Source: Lithospermum erythrorhizon
Lineage: Eukaryota > Streptophyta > Magnoliopsida > Boraginales > Boraginaceae
Direction: 5' to 3'
DNA: 64,000 nt
Assembly: GCA_019722365.1 (NCBI GenBank)
Contig: JADFUC010000954.1
Span: 2,976,001 to 3,040,000 of the forward strand
Part shown: positions 35,671 to 49,237 of the stretch, piece after piece
How positions within the stretch are numbered: position 1 is the first letter of the stretch
Layout of the letters: each line of letters begins with the position of its first letter
Notes under the pieces: model-generated
Databases searched by the model: none
What the model saw: only the letters and a program-made list of their open reading frames with translations
Told to the model about the DNA's origin: nothing
Program-made: the position numbers and the translations under genes

Positions 35671-36737
35671 AGCAAATTAAAACTTAAAATAAGCACTTTC
35701 TACCCCCCGAAAAGGACCACCAGCATACTTCCGGCTTCCTACGAAACCCATTTACCCAAGCAGAGACCACGGAGCTCCGCTAAAATTATCCCCAAGAATC
35801 CTAACCAGAATCGGCGGGCCCCGTGTGCTATCAAGGCTCGCCCGAGCTTTTCTTGGTTGAAGAGGCCACGGGAGCTAGTTAGGTGAGCTGCTGTTGGGTC
35901 GCGGTTTGAGTTGCTTCTTCGTCGGGCTGGCGATAGAGTAGCCGAAGTTTTTCTTAGGATTACCGTCGGTGTCGAGGCCGGCCAGTAGTTGCGTGGTCGT
36001 GACTCAGGATCGGCGAGTTGACCGAGTTATTGGGGGATCAAATGTTTGTTATATTTAAATATTGGCGCCAAAATTTATATAAACAATTCTTGTTTTACCG
36101 CTTGATAAAAGTCACATTGAGGTCGATTTTAAAACCCGAACTTGACTTCGGGGGGGCAAATTGAAAACAAGGAAAACTTAGGGGACAAGCTTGAAAGGAT
36201 AATAGTTTAAGCGGGGCAATATATGAAAAGATATCAATAGTTCGGGGAGCAAAGTAAATAACCAGGATATATATATGCGGCTAATTAAGCATACGAACTA
36301 TCTTTTAATTTACTAAACACCCTACGAACTTTGTCATGCTTAACTGTATGTCCTTGAACTTTGCCATCTCGGCGCCGCTGTACTATTGACACTACGTGAT
36401 GCACCCCTAAAAACCAAATTTTTTAATTAAAATATATAAATTTTCATATAGCAAGGGGTAAAGATTATACAATTACTAAATTTATAAGGCATATTTTAAA
36501 ATAATTTAACATGTAGAAACCTTTTATAGCCTCCATAAAGTAAAAATATTACATAATTTTTAATTTAACCCCCCCTTTTCTTCTTCACCCTTTAACCCGC
36601 TTCGATCCCCGCGTGTAGCTTCAGTTAAGCGCCTCACACGCACTTGCATTAACTTTTCGGCAATTCGCTACCGCTTAAGAAGATTGTGTGATGGAAGATC
36701 TTTAAGTTGTGTAACATCCTCCATCAAATTTCTCTTC
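35671..36737. mobile_element. Left long terminal repeat, unclassified LTR-like element
   Basis: The block matches 39484-40079 in order. Shared anchors are AAACYTAAAATAARCAC, a C-rich GAGACCACNGAGCTC region, a GTCGGTGTCG region, ATTATACAATTACTAAATTT (36463) and GATCCCCGCGTGTAGCTTCA. This copy carries about 440 bp (36010-36455) that the right copy lacks. Ends are approximate and I did not find clean TG...CA borders. Confidence 0.6.
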
Positions 36738-39483
36738 CGACTAACCGAGTGCATGCTATCTGATACCGGAGAGAACACAACTCTAGCACGTGAAGTATAT
36801 TACTCCTGCGCGTATGTGTGAGTGTAGAGAGCGGCGGGTGGGCGTGACTTCTGCCACTGCAGCAGTGATAGGGGCTTGTTAGAATTCCCTGTCGATGAGC
36901 TGGAGTATGCTCACGCTCATTAGTAGAAGAGGAGACTCTACTGCAATGAGATCCATGGAAAGAAAAGATAGATTAGTTAAAGAGACAAGAGAAGATAGCA
37001 TATATATATGGAAGATAAAAGACAAGAAAATACATGTTCTACGATAGCGACCACTCACGGAACCCGCAAAGAGATGAAGAGATCTCGCCACGGGTTTCCT
37101 ACAGCATGTTTAGGATCCCACATCTTTTGTATTCTTTGCACGAGCGTTCCTCTTAGAAGGAGCGGAGATGACCCTAAAGACCCGAGAAGTAGAAGGATGC
37201 GTAGCGTACGGGAAGGCTCTTCCACTACCTTTGGCTTGTGAGCGGACGAGAAACTTCAAATATGAAATGAACTTATTCGGCCAAGATTTATGGCAGCGGG
37301 AGGACTATTAATAATGGTGTTGCCGAGGAAGCGTGATTAGGCTGCCATGCCCTGAAAAAAGACCCGTAAGCGCCACTATTTAAGATCCGTAAATAAAGTG
37401 CGCCATTTCACTGCAAGTACGACTCTTAGGGCCGAGTATAATAGATGTGTAGCCAAGGCATGCGGAAAAGCATGAGTTGTGGGCCTCATTCTGAGCCTCC
37501 CAAACCCACCACATGACGCACTCTACCGGTCACGGACGATAAAGCTTTAATATCAAACGAGTGGCTGCCCATTACATTAAGCGAAGGTCTACGTCGATCG
37601 AGGCGAGTAGCCACTACGTGAAGTCACAGCGTGAATGAAGTGGGGAATGAGTATCATTGAATTATCGGCCTATTAGTAGGCGATATTAGGCATGTGGATA
37701 AGCCCGTCCAACCAAAGAGGTAATGAAGAGCGGGGAAAGCACTCTGGGCGTGAAGGGTCGTCGGAGAGTGATATCAAAGACAAACTCCCTATAAATCACC
37801 ACAGCCGCAATCACAGCCATCTTGAACACGTTATACCAGATAAAACCAAGGCTCGATGGAAGAACAAACACACTTAAGCGGGGCAGGGAAAGCCGTCTGA
37901 TAAACCTCACTCCCTAAGTCATCCCCGACTTCGGAAGCTCGAAGGGTATCTATCACGGGAATCCCAAGAGGGGTGATGTTGGGGTATGAATGAGCCGCAT
38001 GGACAAATAGATGCGGGGGTATCTTGGGAGTACTTTCAGGTGCTTTGCCTCGTGACAACAGCATGGAGTACGGAGAGAGCGATTCCGAAATTAACCCATG
38101 AAGATCTGGATGACTGCGCCGTGAGGAGGCGAGCCGGTGATGATAAGCCAAAAGCGGGTTGCAGCTATCAAAGATCTAAAGATAAACACTTAGTAGTATG
38201 GACAACTTTTGTCAAACAAGCGGCCGGTCGCTGGGAGAGACCTACAGCTTCGACAAGTCCCGTAAATATATAGGCAATCCCGCTTTTTGGTGGATGATAA
38301 AGGTATTGGTGGGCCGGACACAACTCGTAAAACACGCGAGGAAGGGAATCCGAGCATTCATAAACATAAAGGAAAGGCGCTTCACTTTACATCGGTCCAA
38401 CTAAGCCGCGACCAAGATAGAACAGTCCGCGACAACTTCCGGCCCGCGTCTTCCGCCGTTCCCAATAACCAGGGATATATTCAAAATAACCACGATGCTC
38501 AAAGGACCCTTCCATTGCACACGCCCAGAAGATAACATGTTGTGCAAAAAGCAAAAACCACGAGAAAATTAGGTAGGTACTGGAAATCTGCTCCCTAAGA
38601 TAAAAGTCTTCGTGAAGCGAGAGGACCAACCGACCTTTACTCGCTGCTCCCATTTGGGGAATTAATGGTCATTGAAGCGACGGCAGGAATAGTCTCAAAA
38701 TTAATCATATTTGCGGGGGAGGGATAACGAGAGAAGCACGAAAGGGTGAGGGAAGCATCACATAAAACCTAGGCATCGAGGCAAAGCACAAAAGCAGTAA
38801 ATGAAACTGAAATGCCCAAGCCGTATGAGTGCGATGGCGATGCATCCACGCCCCGAGGCAAGATGGGCATAAACCCAAAGACTATGTTGTCGAAGGGGTG
38901 CACATCGTCTCTTTTAAATGAAAGTACCCGATGCTCCTTGTGAGTAACGAGAAAGAAGAGAATGGTCATGTCCAACTCACAAGTTACTCATACTATCAAA
39001 TCAAATAAAGAAAAGACAAAGAGTCGAAGCGAACACCAAAGAAGAGTGTTGGAGCGTGGCGGGGAAGCGTTTTTCTTACTTGCGGCGTCCACTGAAAGAG
39101 GAGTTTGCTAAAGATTAGAAGCAATTCCAAGAGCAAGTGGTCGAAGAAGGCAATGAAACGTTCGCTTACCCGCTAATACCACTAGAACCGTAGTTGCGTA
39201 CGAGTGTTAAAGTACAATAGCATGCACAAGTTGAGCATGCGCTACCCAACTTGTAAAAGCTATGTTTAAAGGTAAACAAAGCATAGTGACAAACATGATG
39301 TTAAAGCACGTGCTCAATATTCCAAGTCACAGGCCAAGCTTGCAAAACAAACCAGCAAGCAAAATTTGCCAAGAGAGAAGTATAAGTAGGCTCACGTCCT
39401 TGACTTCAGCTGGCTAGAACTCCATCATTGAAACTTGATTGCAAAAAAAAAAAAAGTATCAGGAAAGAAAGGGAGGGGCATAC
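36738..39483. mobile_element. Interior of the unclassified LTR-like element
   Basis: About 2.7 kb, with higher GC than its flanks. Short frames on both strands (minus: 37686-37910, 37831-38151, 38387-38653, 38769-38975; plus: 37986-38273, 38287-38535) overlap each other, and none shows a gag, protease, reverse transcriptase, integrase or transposase motif that I recognise. The two flanking direct repeats make it a non-autonomous LTR element or a segmental duplication. Orientation is undetermined. Confidence 0.45.
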
Positions 39484-40079
39484 CAAATTATCCCAAACCT
39501 AAAATAAACACCACACCCCGAGCACAGCCACCGCCGCTTCCTCCACTTTCCGTGAAACCTCACCATCCAAGCAAGAGACCACCAGAGCTCTGCCTAAGGT
39601 CTCTGGAATACAGAATCGACAGATTTGTTGCTATCTAGGTCATCAGTACATTTGTGGTGAGAAGACTACAGGAGTTGGTTCGTCAAGCTGGCTAACATTG
39701 GGTGTGGGTTTTGAAGGCGCTTTCGTTAAGTAAAGGCTGTGAGAAGTCGCGAACTTTTGTCGAGTGCGGTCGGTGTCGGAGGAGCCGGAGGAGTTGCGGG
39801 ATCGACTCCGATTTAGCCGAAAAAAATTATACAATTACTAAATTTATAAGGTATATTTTAAAATAATTTAACATTAGGGAGCCTTTTATAATACTCCATA
39901 ATTAAAATATTACATAATTTTTAATTTGATCCCGTTTTTCTTCAACCCGATCCCCGCGTGTAGCTTCAGTTAAGCCTCTAGTTACTTCATTAACTTTCAG
40001 CAATTACGCTACCGACTAAGAAGATTGTATGATGGAAAATCTTCAAGCTGTGTAACATCCTCCATCAAAATTTCTCTTC
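39484..40079. mobile_element. Right long terminal repeat, unclassified LTR-like element
   Basis: Partner of 35671-36737. The most conserved part is 39826-40079, which matches 36463-36737 with scattered substitutions and short indels, including GATCCCCGCGTGTAGCTTCA and TGTAACATCCTCCATCAAA. Divergence indicates an old event. Confidence 0.6.
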
Positions 40080-43000
40080 ACAGCCTGCGGTGAACATATA
40101 GAGCACTGAGGTTTTTACAAATAAACAACTATGGATCAAGATGCATAAAAGAATTATAAGAATGAGTTTATGACAAGACTGTAACCGAGAATCACCTTAT
40201 GACAAGTGCCTACTACTTTAATTTTTTTATTTTTAATTTTATTTTATTTTTTATTTTTTTAAGGATGATGCTATATACCGTCGTAAAAAATTAATATACG
40301 TAGTCGACGAAATTTTCGTGTCAAAATTACCATTCATATTTTTACATTCTACAAAATTCGCAATCAACGTGGCTCGTTGCTTACACTCCGACAAGCGAGG
40401 GACGAGAATAATATAATGTCGATTGCCGGATTTGCTTACTCCGGTGACGGATAAATTGAATCGTCTCGACATCTGAACTAGCAGGAAGAGGAGTTCACAC
40501 ACAATCACATTTTAGCTAACATGGCCAGTTGATTCCATTGAATGATACCGGGCTATAGGACCTTTGATTGGCACAAATACGGACACCACCGGGCCGTTGA
40601 TTTGCGAATACCGGTGATCATATGAGACCCGTTGATTCTAGAGAATACACGACATATCACACATCGTAAGTCATGACTCGTCATTATCCACTTTCATAAT
40701 ATTAAGTATCGTAACGTAAATGCTTTGTCATATTAATCACCGATATCACTAAATATCATCCGACCTCAATAATTTCTCAATACATCACATGCCGTCATTT
40801 ATCGGCATCGTCCGCGTGCGTTTCATATATTACTATCAATCGTGACTTGCTGACACAATGGAGCCATCAATATTCACGATACATATGCTATTATTTGACT
40901 ACTACCGTCAAGTAATTGATGAGTTGTGATACTCTATCAGAAACATATCAATATCTAAATGCTACAACCATAAGATTATACAATACACATATGAACGTAT
41001 CTAATTTATATAATCCATGCGCATGATAATGTTAATATCGCTGCGTGGTAACTTCTGTATCATCGCGTCCTTTGACTGACGTCATATCAACTTTCATAAT
41101 CTTACCACGTTCTATCATCATGTTATCTTCCACATAACATCATAAATCTCGGCAAATCCCTAACATTCACATCAATATCACAACAATTCATTTTTTTAGT
41201 ATTTTCATCGTCCCCTTTAATGTTATTAACAAATGATTTAATCATTTCCCCATTCATTACATTCCTTAAACACATATAATCTCATTTAACGAGTTATTGT
41301 ATAACATTAACTCTTTGCCCATATATAAGTATATCCGCTAATATCTAAAATCTATAACATCGATATCTAAAGTATATTGATATTCGACATAGTTTCTCAA
41401 TACGACCAATTAGTTCAATCAACTCTTTCTAAATACTTATATATGTGTACCATTATATCACACTAATATAATCAAGGAATGCATTTTACTAAATTTCATC
41501 TCAATAATTAACTTTCTATATATCCGCCTCATTAATTATCTGCATATCGACATACTGAAATCCTTTTAATAGTTATCTACTTCATGACCCCAAAATATAC
41601 AATACACATATTCATCATGTATGAAAGATTATAAGCGTGTATTATAGTCTTCCTTTCCCCAGGTAAACCAAATATCCAATAGCTTTTACTACTTGATCAC
41701 CTATTCTATATCAACATTTTTACTTCTTGGAAACTTGAAGGCAACTTTAAGATTTATGATTTAAGAAAGAGAATCTCAAAGGAGAGAAAAATTTAGAAAT
41801 GGGGAGGGGGAAAATTGTATGAGGAAAAAGAGGAATAATTTGGTGTCTTGCTTGTATCCTTTGATATAAGTAGATTAGAATGAGGTAGCTTAGCCTTGAC
41901 GAAAAAAATGAAAACAAGCACGGGATGTCGAGCTTAAGCAATGAGAATGTCTAATAAAATGGCATGAGGTGTCGTTTAACTTTCTTAGTTATGAGGAAAA
42001 GATGAGTAGTACTTTGGTATATAACAATACAGTTAGAGTTTGTTTAAAATAAAACAATCTTCAGTATTCTTAAATCATAAAAATTCGAGTTATTTCAATA
42101 AAGATTATTGAAATTTTTATTTCACCTCTAATAATGTGGCATGCATGCCATCTAAGTCCTAATAAGTAATAACTATATTAATTTGTCAGTACCTGAATGC
42201 GATACATGACACCCCAAGTTAGCATATCCGTACAATCTGTTTGAATCTCACGGATTTTAATTGGAAGGCCGAAGGTCTATTATACTGACTGACACTTCAC
42301 CTAGAATGTACATCATCTAAAATTAATATGGAAATCTCAGTTGGCATATTACCCTTGTTAGAGAAAGAATTACATCAATTAATTGTTACTCTACTAGTAC
42401 TATGTACTCTTATCCTCACACGGATAAATGCATTAATGCAATACTAAGTGGGGATTGAGGAAATGGAGACAGCTGAGTGCATGGACGATACAATTGATTT
42501 GGTGCGGAAGAAATAATCCGACAATGCATGTTCGATCTCCGTATGAAGCACATTTTCACTGAAATATTATGGAGGTGTGTTTTGGGAGTCGGATCAAGTT
42601 AGTCCTCCATAAAATTCCTCAAGATATCCCTCAATTTACATTCCATTTGATTGTATAGCCAACGGTATAAGTAGAGGAGTTCATCATCCTCTCCCTCAAC
42701 AAAAGAAATGATATATCTTGTAAAAGTCAAGTGATATATAATATGAGAAATTTGGCTAAGTAGCACCTTTTTAATCTCATTTTAATTTTTTAATACTTTT
42801 TTTCTTTTGCTTAGGCACAGCCTGTTAAATCAGAAAATTAGCTGAAAACTTAATAATAATAATAATAGTAATAATAATAATAATAACAATAATGGAAGGA
42901 TAAGTGAGATGTGAAAGAAAAATTATGGGAGAAATGCGTAAATTTGAACTTATCAATTACGATTTTTTTTAAGAGGAGAAAAATAAGTAGAGAATTTTAA

Positions 43001-43471
43001 CTTAAAATTTTGTTAAGGATTTTGATAAGTACTTAAAATAATTCTTTAGATAAATTAAGTATTGAATTAATTAGTTTAATAAGTTTAACAAACACTCTTT
43101 AGTCTTTTCATAGAAAAGGGTGATATTCTAGTATAGAAAAAAATATGTTAAAAATTAAAGTAAAATTAAAAAAGTTACTAATTAGCCAAATTTCTCACAT
43201 AGTATCACTAGTTATGCCCTTCGTCCTACTTTGGTTAGGAGAATCATGATTAATACACCATGGATTTTTGGAGTTTATCTTTTACTGAACATGACGCCAC
43301 ATTAGAAAGTAGGGACAGTGTTATGGGACAAAACATAAGACTACATATAATGATTGGGTTTATTATTCAAAAGTGAAATTTAATGGATTTATTGGTACGT
43401 TTAATACTTGAGTTGAAATATGTGACAAATAATGGGTTGAAAACTTTTAACCGGTTAAAAACTTTAAAGGG
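40080..43471. other. Long intergenic stretch
   Basis: 40250-41700 is worn, AT-rich, repeat-like DNA. A minus frame at 40251-40508 has no recognised domain. An (AAT)n tract lies at about 42858-42893. No gene is supported. Confidence 0.5.
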
Positions 43472-44024
43472 GGTATGATTAGGGCTGTTGGTGGGCGGGC
43501 GTCGAGAACGAGGTCGAGAACGGCGCAATCGACGTCAAAATCCGTCAGAAAATGGATTGGATCAGGTCGGGATCAGGAATTCGACTCATTATCCGAGCAG
43601 TTGGACGGTGACCGAGCAGGATCGGGCGGGTGGCCGCAGGATCCGGATCCGGTAATTTAAAAAAATAAAAAATAAAAATAAAACCTATTACTGTTGAAGT
43701 CAAAGCGGCCGAATTGTTATTTTTTCGAATTGTTATTTTTTGTATTTCGAATTGTTATTTTTTTTGTGTAAATGAGTTTAATTCATGTAAATGAGTTTGA
43801 TTTTATTATTATTATTTTCGATTTTTTTTGTATTAGGTTTAATTTTTTTGTATTTTGAATTGTTATTTTTTGTATTTTCGGATCTTATCGGATCAGGTTT
43901 GGATATCGGATCTTATCGGATCGGATGAATACAGGGCCAGAGTTTGGATCGGATCGGTCGGTCGATTCACAGACCCGAGGGTTTCGGTCGGTCCCAGTTT
44001 CGGACGATGCTGTGTAGGTATGAT
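43472..44024. mobile_element. hAT-type non-autonomous element with 8-bp TSD
   Basis: GGTATGAT at 43472-43479 and 44017-44024 flanks a 537-bp element beginning TAGGGCTGTTGGTGGGCGGG and ending GGACGATGCTGTGTA. Ends are GC-rich with repeated GGATC, CGGATCC and GGTCGGTCG motifs; the centre is AT-rich with several AATTGTTATTTTTT repeats. Short frames in it are by-products of this composition. Confidence 0.75.
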
Positions 44025-44983
44025 GGGGTTGTCTTTATGAAGAGAGAATAGAGATAAGATGGGTGGATATGTGTGTTCAATTGTGATTGGTTGAAGGATT
44101 TTTTATTTATCTAAATAATTTTTAGAATATAATTATTACATAAAATTAATTTCTTTTAAATAAAATAATTCATATAAAATTCACAAAAAAAAAAACAATA
44201 AATAAGTCGATGTTTAGTTCATTTGGATACCAGAAAAAAAACACATTTTCATTATAACAAGATATTTTATCATAAAACCATTCTAATTTATTTTTTTTCA
44301 ATCATTTTCATTTGTGTAATGGATCCAGGCTCATTATTTCTTCGGACTACCGATACTACTACTACTCTCTGACTACAAAAAGGGAAGGGAATACAAATAG
44401 TCATCATATAACATAAAAATGTGAGTTGTGTTTTCTTAGTTTTAGGAACACAACTAATTATTAAATTACCATACATGTATGAAAAAAGACACTAATAATA
44501 AAATTAATATATATATATTATGAAAGATCTTAATTCTTACTACTAAAAATAGACAAAAATATAGTCGTAACTCATCCAAATCTCAAATATAAAATATAAT
44601 ATATTTATATCACCAATAACATCGAGAGTCTATTGTTCGTCTTCGTGAGGACAACTTCAACAAGACAATAATATCATAGCAGAATCCAGAAGTCAAAAGC
44701 TGGAGCAAGTCAAAGCGTTTGTTAGCGAGCTCTCGGCAATCTACATATATTAATTATAGATTTATCCATTATTGTTGTTTCAAATAGAATTCTCTATTAG
44801 TCTACTAGCACTAAATTTTTTGTATGGTAATTATTCAATTATGAATTGAAAAATAAATTTTTCAATCCAAAAAATTACTATTAAAGAATATATATCTAAA
44901 TTATTATGTGATATTTTGTATTACATTTAACTATATAATTCAACAGCCCCGAAATTAAAGAATGTCAAGATACATAGCTAATA
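44025..44983. other. Intergenic, nothing recognised
   Basis: AT-rich DNA without long frames or recognisable element ends. Confidence 0.5.
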
Positions 44984-45220
44984 CTCCACCAATCCGATAG
45001 ATTGTCAAGGTTTAAATTTGGATGTTTGACATATTAAATGTTAAATTCAAATATTTTATTTTGTTGTATAATATTTGGTGAAAATTATCAAATTATAATA
45101 TTTTCGATGTGCTAATATTGACATTAATTTTGTTCAAAATCAAAAATTATATTTATCGATGAAGGGGTAAGTTTATCCAATTTGCTTAAATCAGCATGTA
45201 ATCATTTAGTATGGAGGGAG
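44984..45220. mobile_element. Stowaway-like MITE
   Basis: TA precedes CTCCACCAATCCGATAGATT. The right end is AGTATGGAGGGAG followed by TA. A 237-bp element with typical inverted ends and TA duplications. Confidence 0.75.
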
Positions 45221-45222
45221 TA

Positions 45223-47039
45223 AGAGATTTGAATATTTTATTTCAGAAATTTAATTTGTTTTTTTTATAATGTATATAACATGTTAGTTTTTATGCTTAA
45301 ATAAAAATATTTTTTATCTATAAACTATAAGAGGCAATAATTGAGTAGAGTTGAATTGATATATGAAAGAAAATTAAAAAATATCAATGCTTCACTATTT
45401 AATATTGATTAGTAAAACTAAATAATAGCACATTGTCATAATAATACTTATATTAATTTTCACTCTATATGAAATATAATTCATCGATATTATAGTCTAA
45501 AATACATACGTGAATATATATGTATATTGTAGGTATATATTGACTTAAGATTTAATTTTGATGTATAAATCGATGCGTAGAACTTAGTTTGAATGGCTTA
45601 GTGACCTTTATATTAAAGTTTGTTATTTATAATCAAAATTTTAAAAGTTTTCATATCAATTAATAATCACTTATACATTTATTGAGGTTTAGCTTTTTAT
45701 TAAAAAATTAAATTTGCACGAGATACTTTTTTTTTAAATGTATGTCATCCTTATTCCCTTGATTTTTAATGTAATTCATTTGGAATATTTCACATTCGAA
45801 CATGGACATTTAATTTCTGGCCTATTGGGCTATTTTGGGTGGCTAAAATTAAGAGAATCCCATAATAAAATCTTGATGTTATTCAGTTTTGTGCAAATAT
45901 TTTGAGATAATCATCAATTAAAATATGTTAAAATGAATACATAAAATAAAATTGAATAGTAGAATTATGAATAATTTATATTACTAATCAATTGAGAAAT
46001 GATATTTTCTAACAATAAATAAAATAACATAAGGTGTATTTTTTATTAAACTTTAATTTTTCTTTTAAATCTATTATTAGAAAATTATCGGGGATCATAT
46101 AACTACTTGAGCCCACAAAATTAGTATAATATAAATCAAAAGTATAATTTTATAAATTTAAAATAAAATAATTAATTAAATTTATTTATTATACCAGTTT
46201 AAATATTTAAAAACGAAAAATATTCGCATTGACATAACTACATCTTACCAGTAAGCAGGTTGACCTATATGGAACATGTACTGTGATAATATATACTCCG
46301 TATACTCCTATATTTATGTTCTTACAATTATTACTCCAACAATTTTTACCCAGGAAATATATTCAAATTTGACTAAATGCCAAATGCAATGTACCTAATC
46401 ATTACGAGGTACTCCATGAATTATTAGATAATGTGTAATCAGTAGAAAAACATGTGACATCAACAAACCTAATATGTGGTTGACTAAGCTCATTTATAAT
46501 TCTAGCCACATGCCTTTTCATCAATGTGCTTCAAAGTGTAAAGTAATAAGCCACTCAACGCTGTAAAAGTAATAAGACACTCGATGCTTCTCTAGCCTTA
46601 TATATCATCACATTATTTTTCTTTTTACTCAAAGATAAGTTATCATCAAAATCAATGATAATAAATTACATCAAATTCAATTAAAATTGATCATCATTAG
46701 TATCTGAATTCAAATTTACTAGAAGCCAATTGTTATTGTGCCTCCTCGAGCCAAATTAATAACCAGGACCCTAGTGGTGGATCTTAAAAAGGACCTCCAA
46801 ATCAATCAATGATCCCCCAAATTTTTAAAATTTTCACATATTGTACATTTGTACCATTATAGTAAAATTTTCAAAAAATAATAACCCACCCACCCCCCTC
46901 CATATCATTTCAAATCTTCAATTGAAACTGGTTTAGTGTTTCTAGTCCTCCCTCAAATTTGCTTTACGGTCCAACACCAACTCTCCCGATTTGCAATGTA
47001 AATTATAAGCAATATATTTATATTTTGATCATGAATGAA
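45223..47039. other. Intergenic, nothing recognised
   Basis: Very AT-rich. TACTCCGTATACTCC near 46295 could be a MITE-end fragment, but no partner end was found. Confidence 0.5.
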
Positions 47040-47647
47040 TTTTAGGATCGATTGGAGGAGTAAGGGATACATAAGGTGCTAAGGATTTGAGATCACTAGA
47101 GATTTCTTCCGAGTTCCAAGTAATTAATGGCCAGCGATAGGAATTAAAAGTGCGGAAATAAATAGACACCTGATTTTTTTATACAAATTTCCACCGATGT
47201 GAAAGTGCGTCTTTGTTCTTCCTTTCTGAGAATCCATTATAACCCGGAAGATTGTTTACAAGAAGTCACACCCTAGTTAGAATCTATCAGGTTAGGTATT
47301 TTCTTATCACTGCGAAAATCTCAACAACTAAGAAGCGCTCACAAGAACAAAGATAAACTCTCTAAGTTCTTCAAGAATATTAAAGCCTTAATATTCTTCC
47401 TATGATGATTATTGTCTATATTTTGTGATTGTGTGATAACCATCTCATAGAGAACACCTCTCTATATATAGGCAAAAGGCTTCTACCTAACTAGGTATTA
47501 CTTGGGCTCCAAGTTGCTTAGCCTCCATTTATCCAGCTTTATTAAAATCGAGTTATCAGCCGTTTATCGAGTTAACACTCAAAGACTTGGCCTCGAAGTT
47601 ATCTAAATTTGGCCACCAAGTTATCCAAATATGACTTCACACTCCAA
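47040..47647 (-). mobile_element. 3' LTR of a Copia-like non-autonomous element
   Basis: It matches 49238-49779 closely in its second half: CCACCGATGTGAAAG, AATATTAAAGCCTTAATATT, CTTCCTATGATGATTATT, TATATATAGGCAAA and GCCACCAAGTTATC. The first roughly 60 bp are more diverged. It is the downstream LTR in the minus-strand reading. Confidence 0.75.
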
Positions 47648-49237
47648 TAATCTCGAGCCTTAGACATATTTAGGTATACCGTCTTCACCGTTAGTCTTGA
47701 ACTGCGGTAGCACCCGAGTTCATCATCCTCGAACTCCAGCGAAGTTGAACCCAACTGATGTATTTTTACGAATCCCAAAACATCCCACTGAATGACACCC
47801 AGCAATGCGAAAGAATCTAGAATAGCCATTACCTCTCTACCCATTGGACTTTTCCTCATTGAGACAATTATCATGCTATGCACTTTACATGATCTTCGTG
47901 ATGTGGCAATGGCACCTTGGAAAACCTCGAAGCTTGATTGTTCATCAATTTCTCTTACGTAGCACCGTTCCACGTCGGCGACTTCCTTGATCTAATTCAT
48001 TGACCCTCGGTGTTTGGTCGAGAACACTCTTCAACGATTAGCAAATAATCGGGGAGGTTGGGAACACCGCGGCCAGTTTGAAACAGCGTAGCTTCCAGAT
48101 GATTCATGCAATAGCGATGCCGGGTTGCATCCTTATCCAGTTATAGAACTAAATGTAAGCAATGTGCGATACGGTTAAGGATACCTTTCGGCCTTCAATG
48201 TATCTTCATTTTACTGACTCCTCGGAACCTCCGAGAACTTTACTGTCATCGAGAGCAGGGAATTTCATCAGCGACACTCCTATCTATTTCATAGAAACTC
48301 TCATGTCGAGAAACTTACCGGTTTCTCCTTGTACAAAATACTAAATTGTATTCTTACAGCTATCGGCCAGTATAGAGTATCGACTCTGCGCTTTAGCTAT
48401 ATTCGCAAAAGCTCCCAAAGTACCTTTTGGTTCCATGTAGCGGTTGTCCACTGTAACCACCACCATCCACATTTAACTCACGAAATTAGATTTTCCACTA
48501 ACCCGAAACATACCTCACCTTTATCAACTTCGAGAAAAAACCATCGGAACAACCTCGTATTCCACATCTACCATATACACTACATCCAAGCGGTTCGCCA
48601 TTAGCGAATGAAGCTGTCCTCAAATTCAGCTTGATATAATTAATCATTGTATTTCTATCATAGGTGGTATGAAAAGATACTCCAAATCTATAACCAGAGT
48701 CACATAAGCATTCGAGATAGTACCAAAACATCATAATAAACAATCACCTGACATGATCCTCGCCCTTAGCTTTGAAGTGTTTTTCCGTATGACCGTTTTG
48801 TCCGCAATCGACACACAAAAGTATCGAGAGGTACTTTTCCTCTAAAATGTGACCTCCATATTCACGAAATCCTTGTCTACCATTCTTCCTTTTCTTGAAC
48901 AAATATAGAACCACGTTGACACTGCGCCTTCGTCATAGAAGGCATTCGTGACTCCTTTGTGGTGGTTACTTTTGCAATGTGAGCAACAACGTTCCTTTAT
49001 AAGCGTGATCGTCGCTTGAAGACCCGTCTATCCGACTTTTCAAGATTCATCATCATAGTTATTTGAGCATCCACTGTGATACATCCATTCCTTCGTAGAG
49101 GCCCAGTCTTTTCAATGTCCGTCTTTCGATAGCAAAACTTCGATTCCATGGAATTTACACAATATGTGTCATAAATCATGGCTTCGACCATTGATTCTTG
49201 AACTCCTGACCGAGGCGGCTGACCAACCTCGATACCA
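47648..49237 (-). mobile_element. Interior of the Copia-like element, gag remnant
   Basis: Next to the right LTR the minus strand reads TGGTATCGAGGTTGGT (49222-49237), a one- or two-base variant of the initiator-tRNA-Met primer-binding site usual in Copia elements. Further in, a zinc-knuckle remnant reads CVDCGQNGHTEKHF (48777-48815): CX2CX4H is kept, but the last cysteine codon is now histidine. Stops break every frame, and no integrase or reverse transcriptase remains in 1.6 kb, so the element is a short gag-bearing derivative. Confidence 0.6.

Noticed and set aside
47599..47973. 124-codon minus-strand frame as a host gene
   Set aside because: It begins in the interior and ends within the LTR of the Copia-like element and has no known domain; part of the element.
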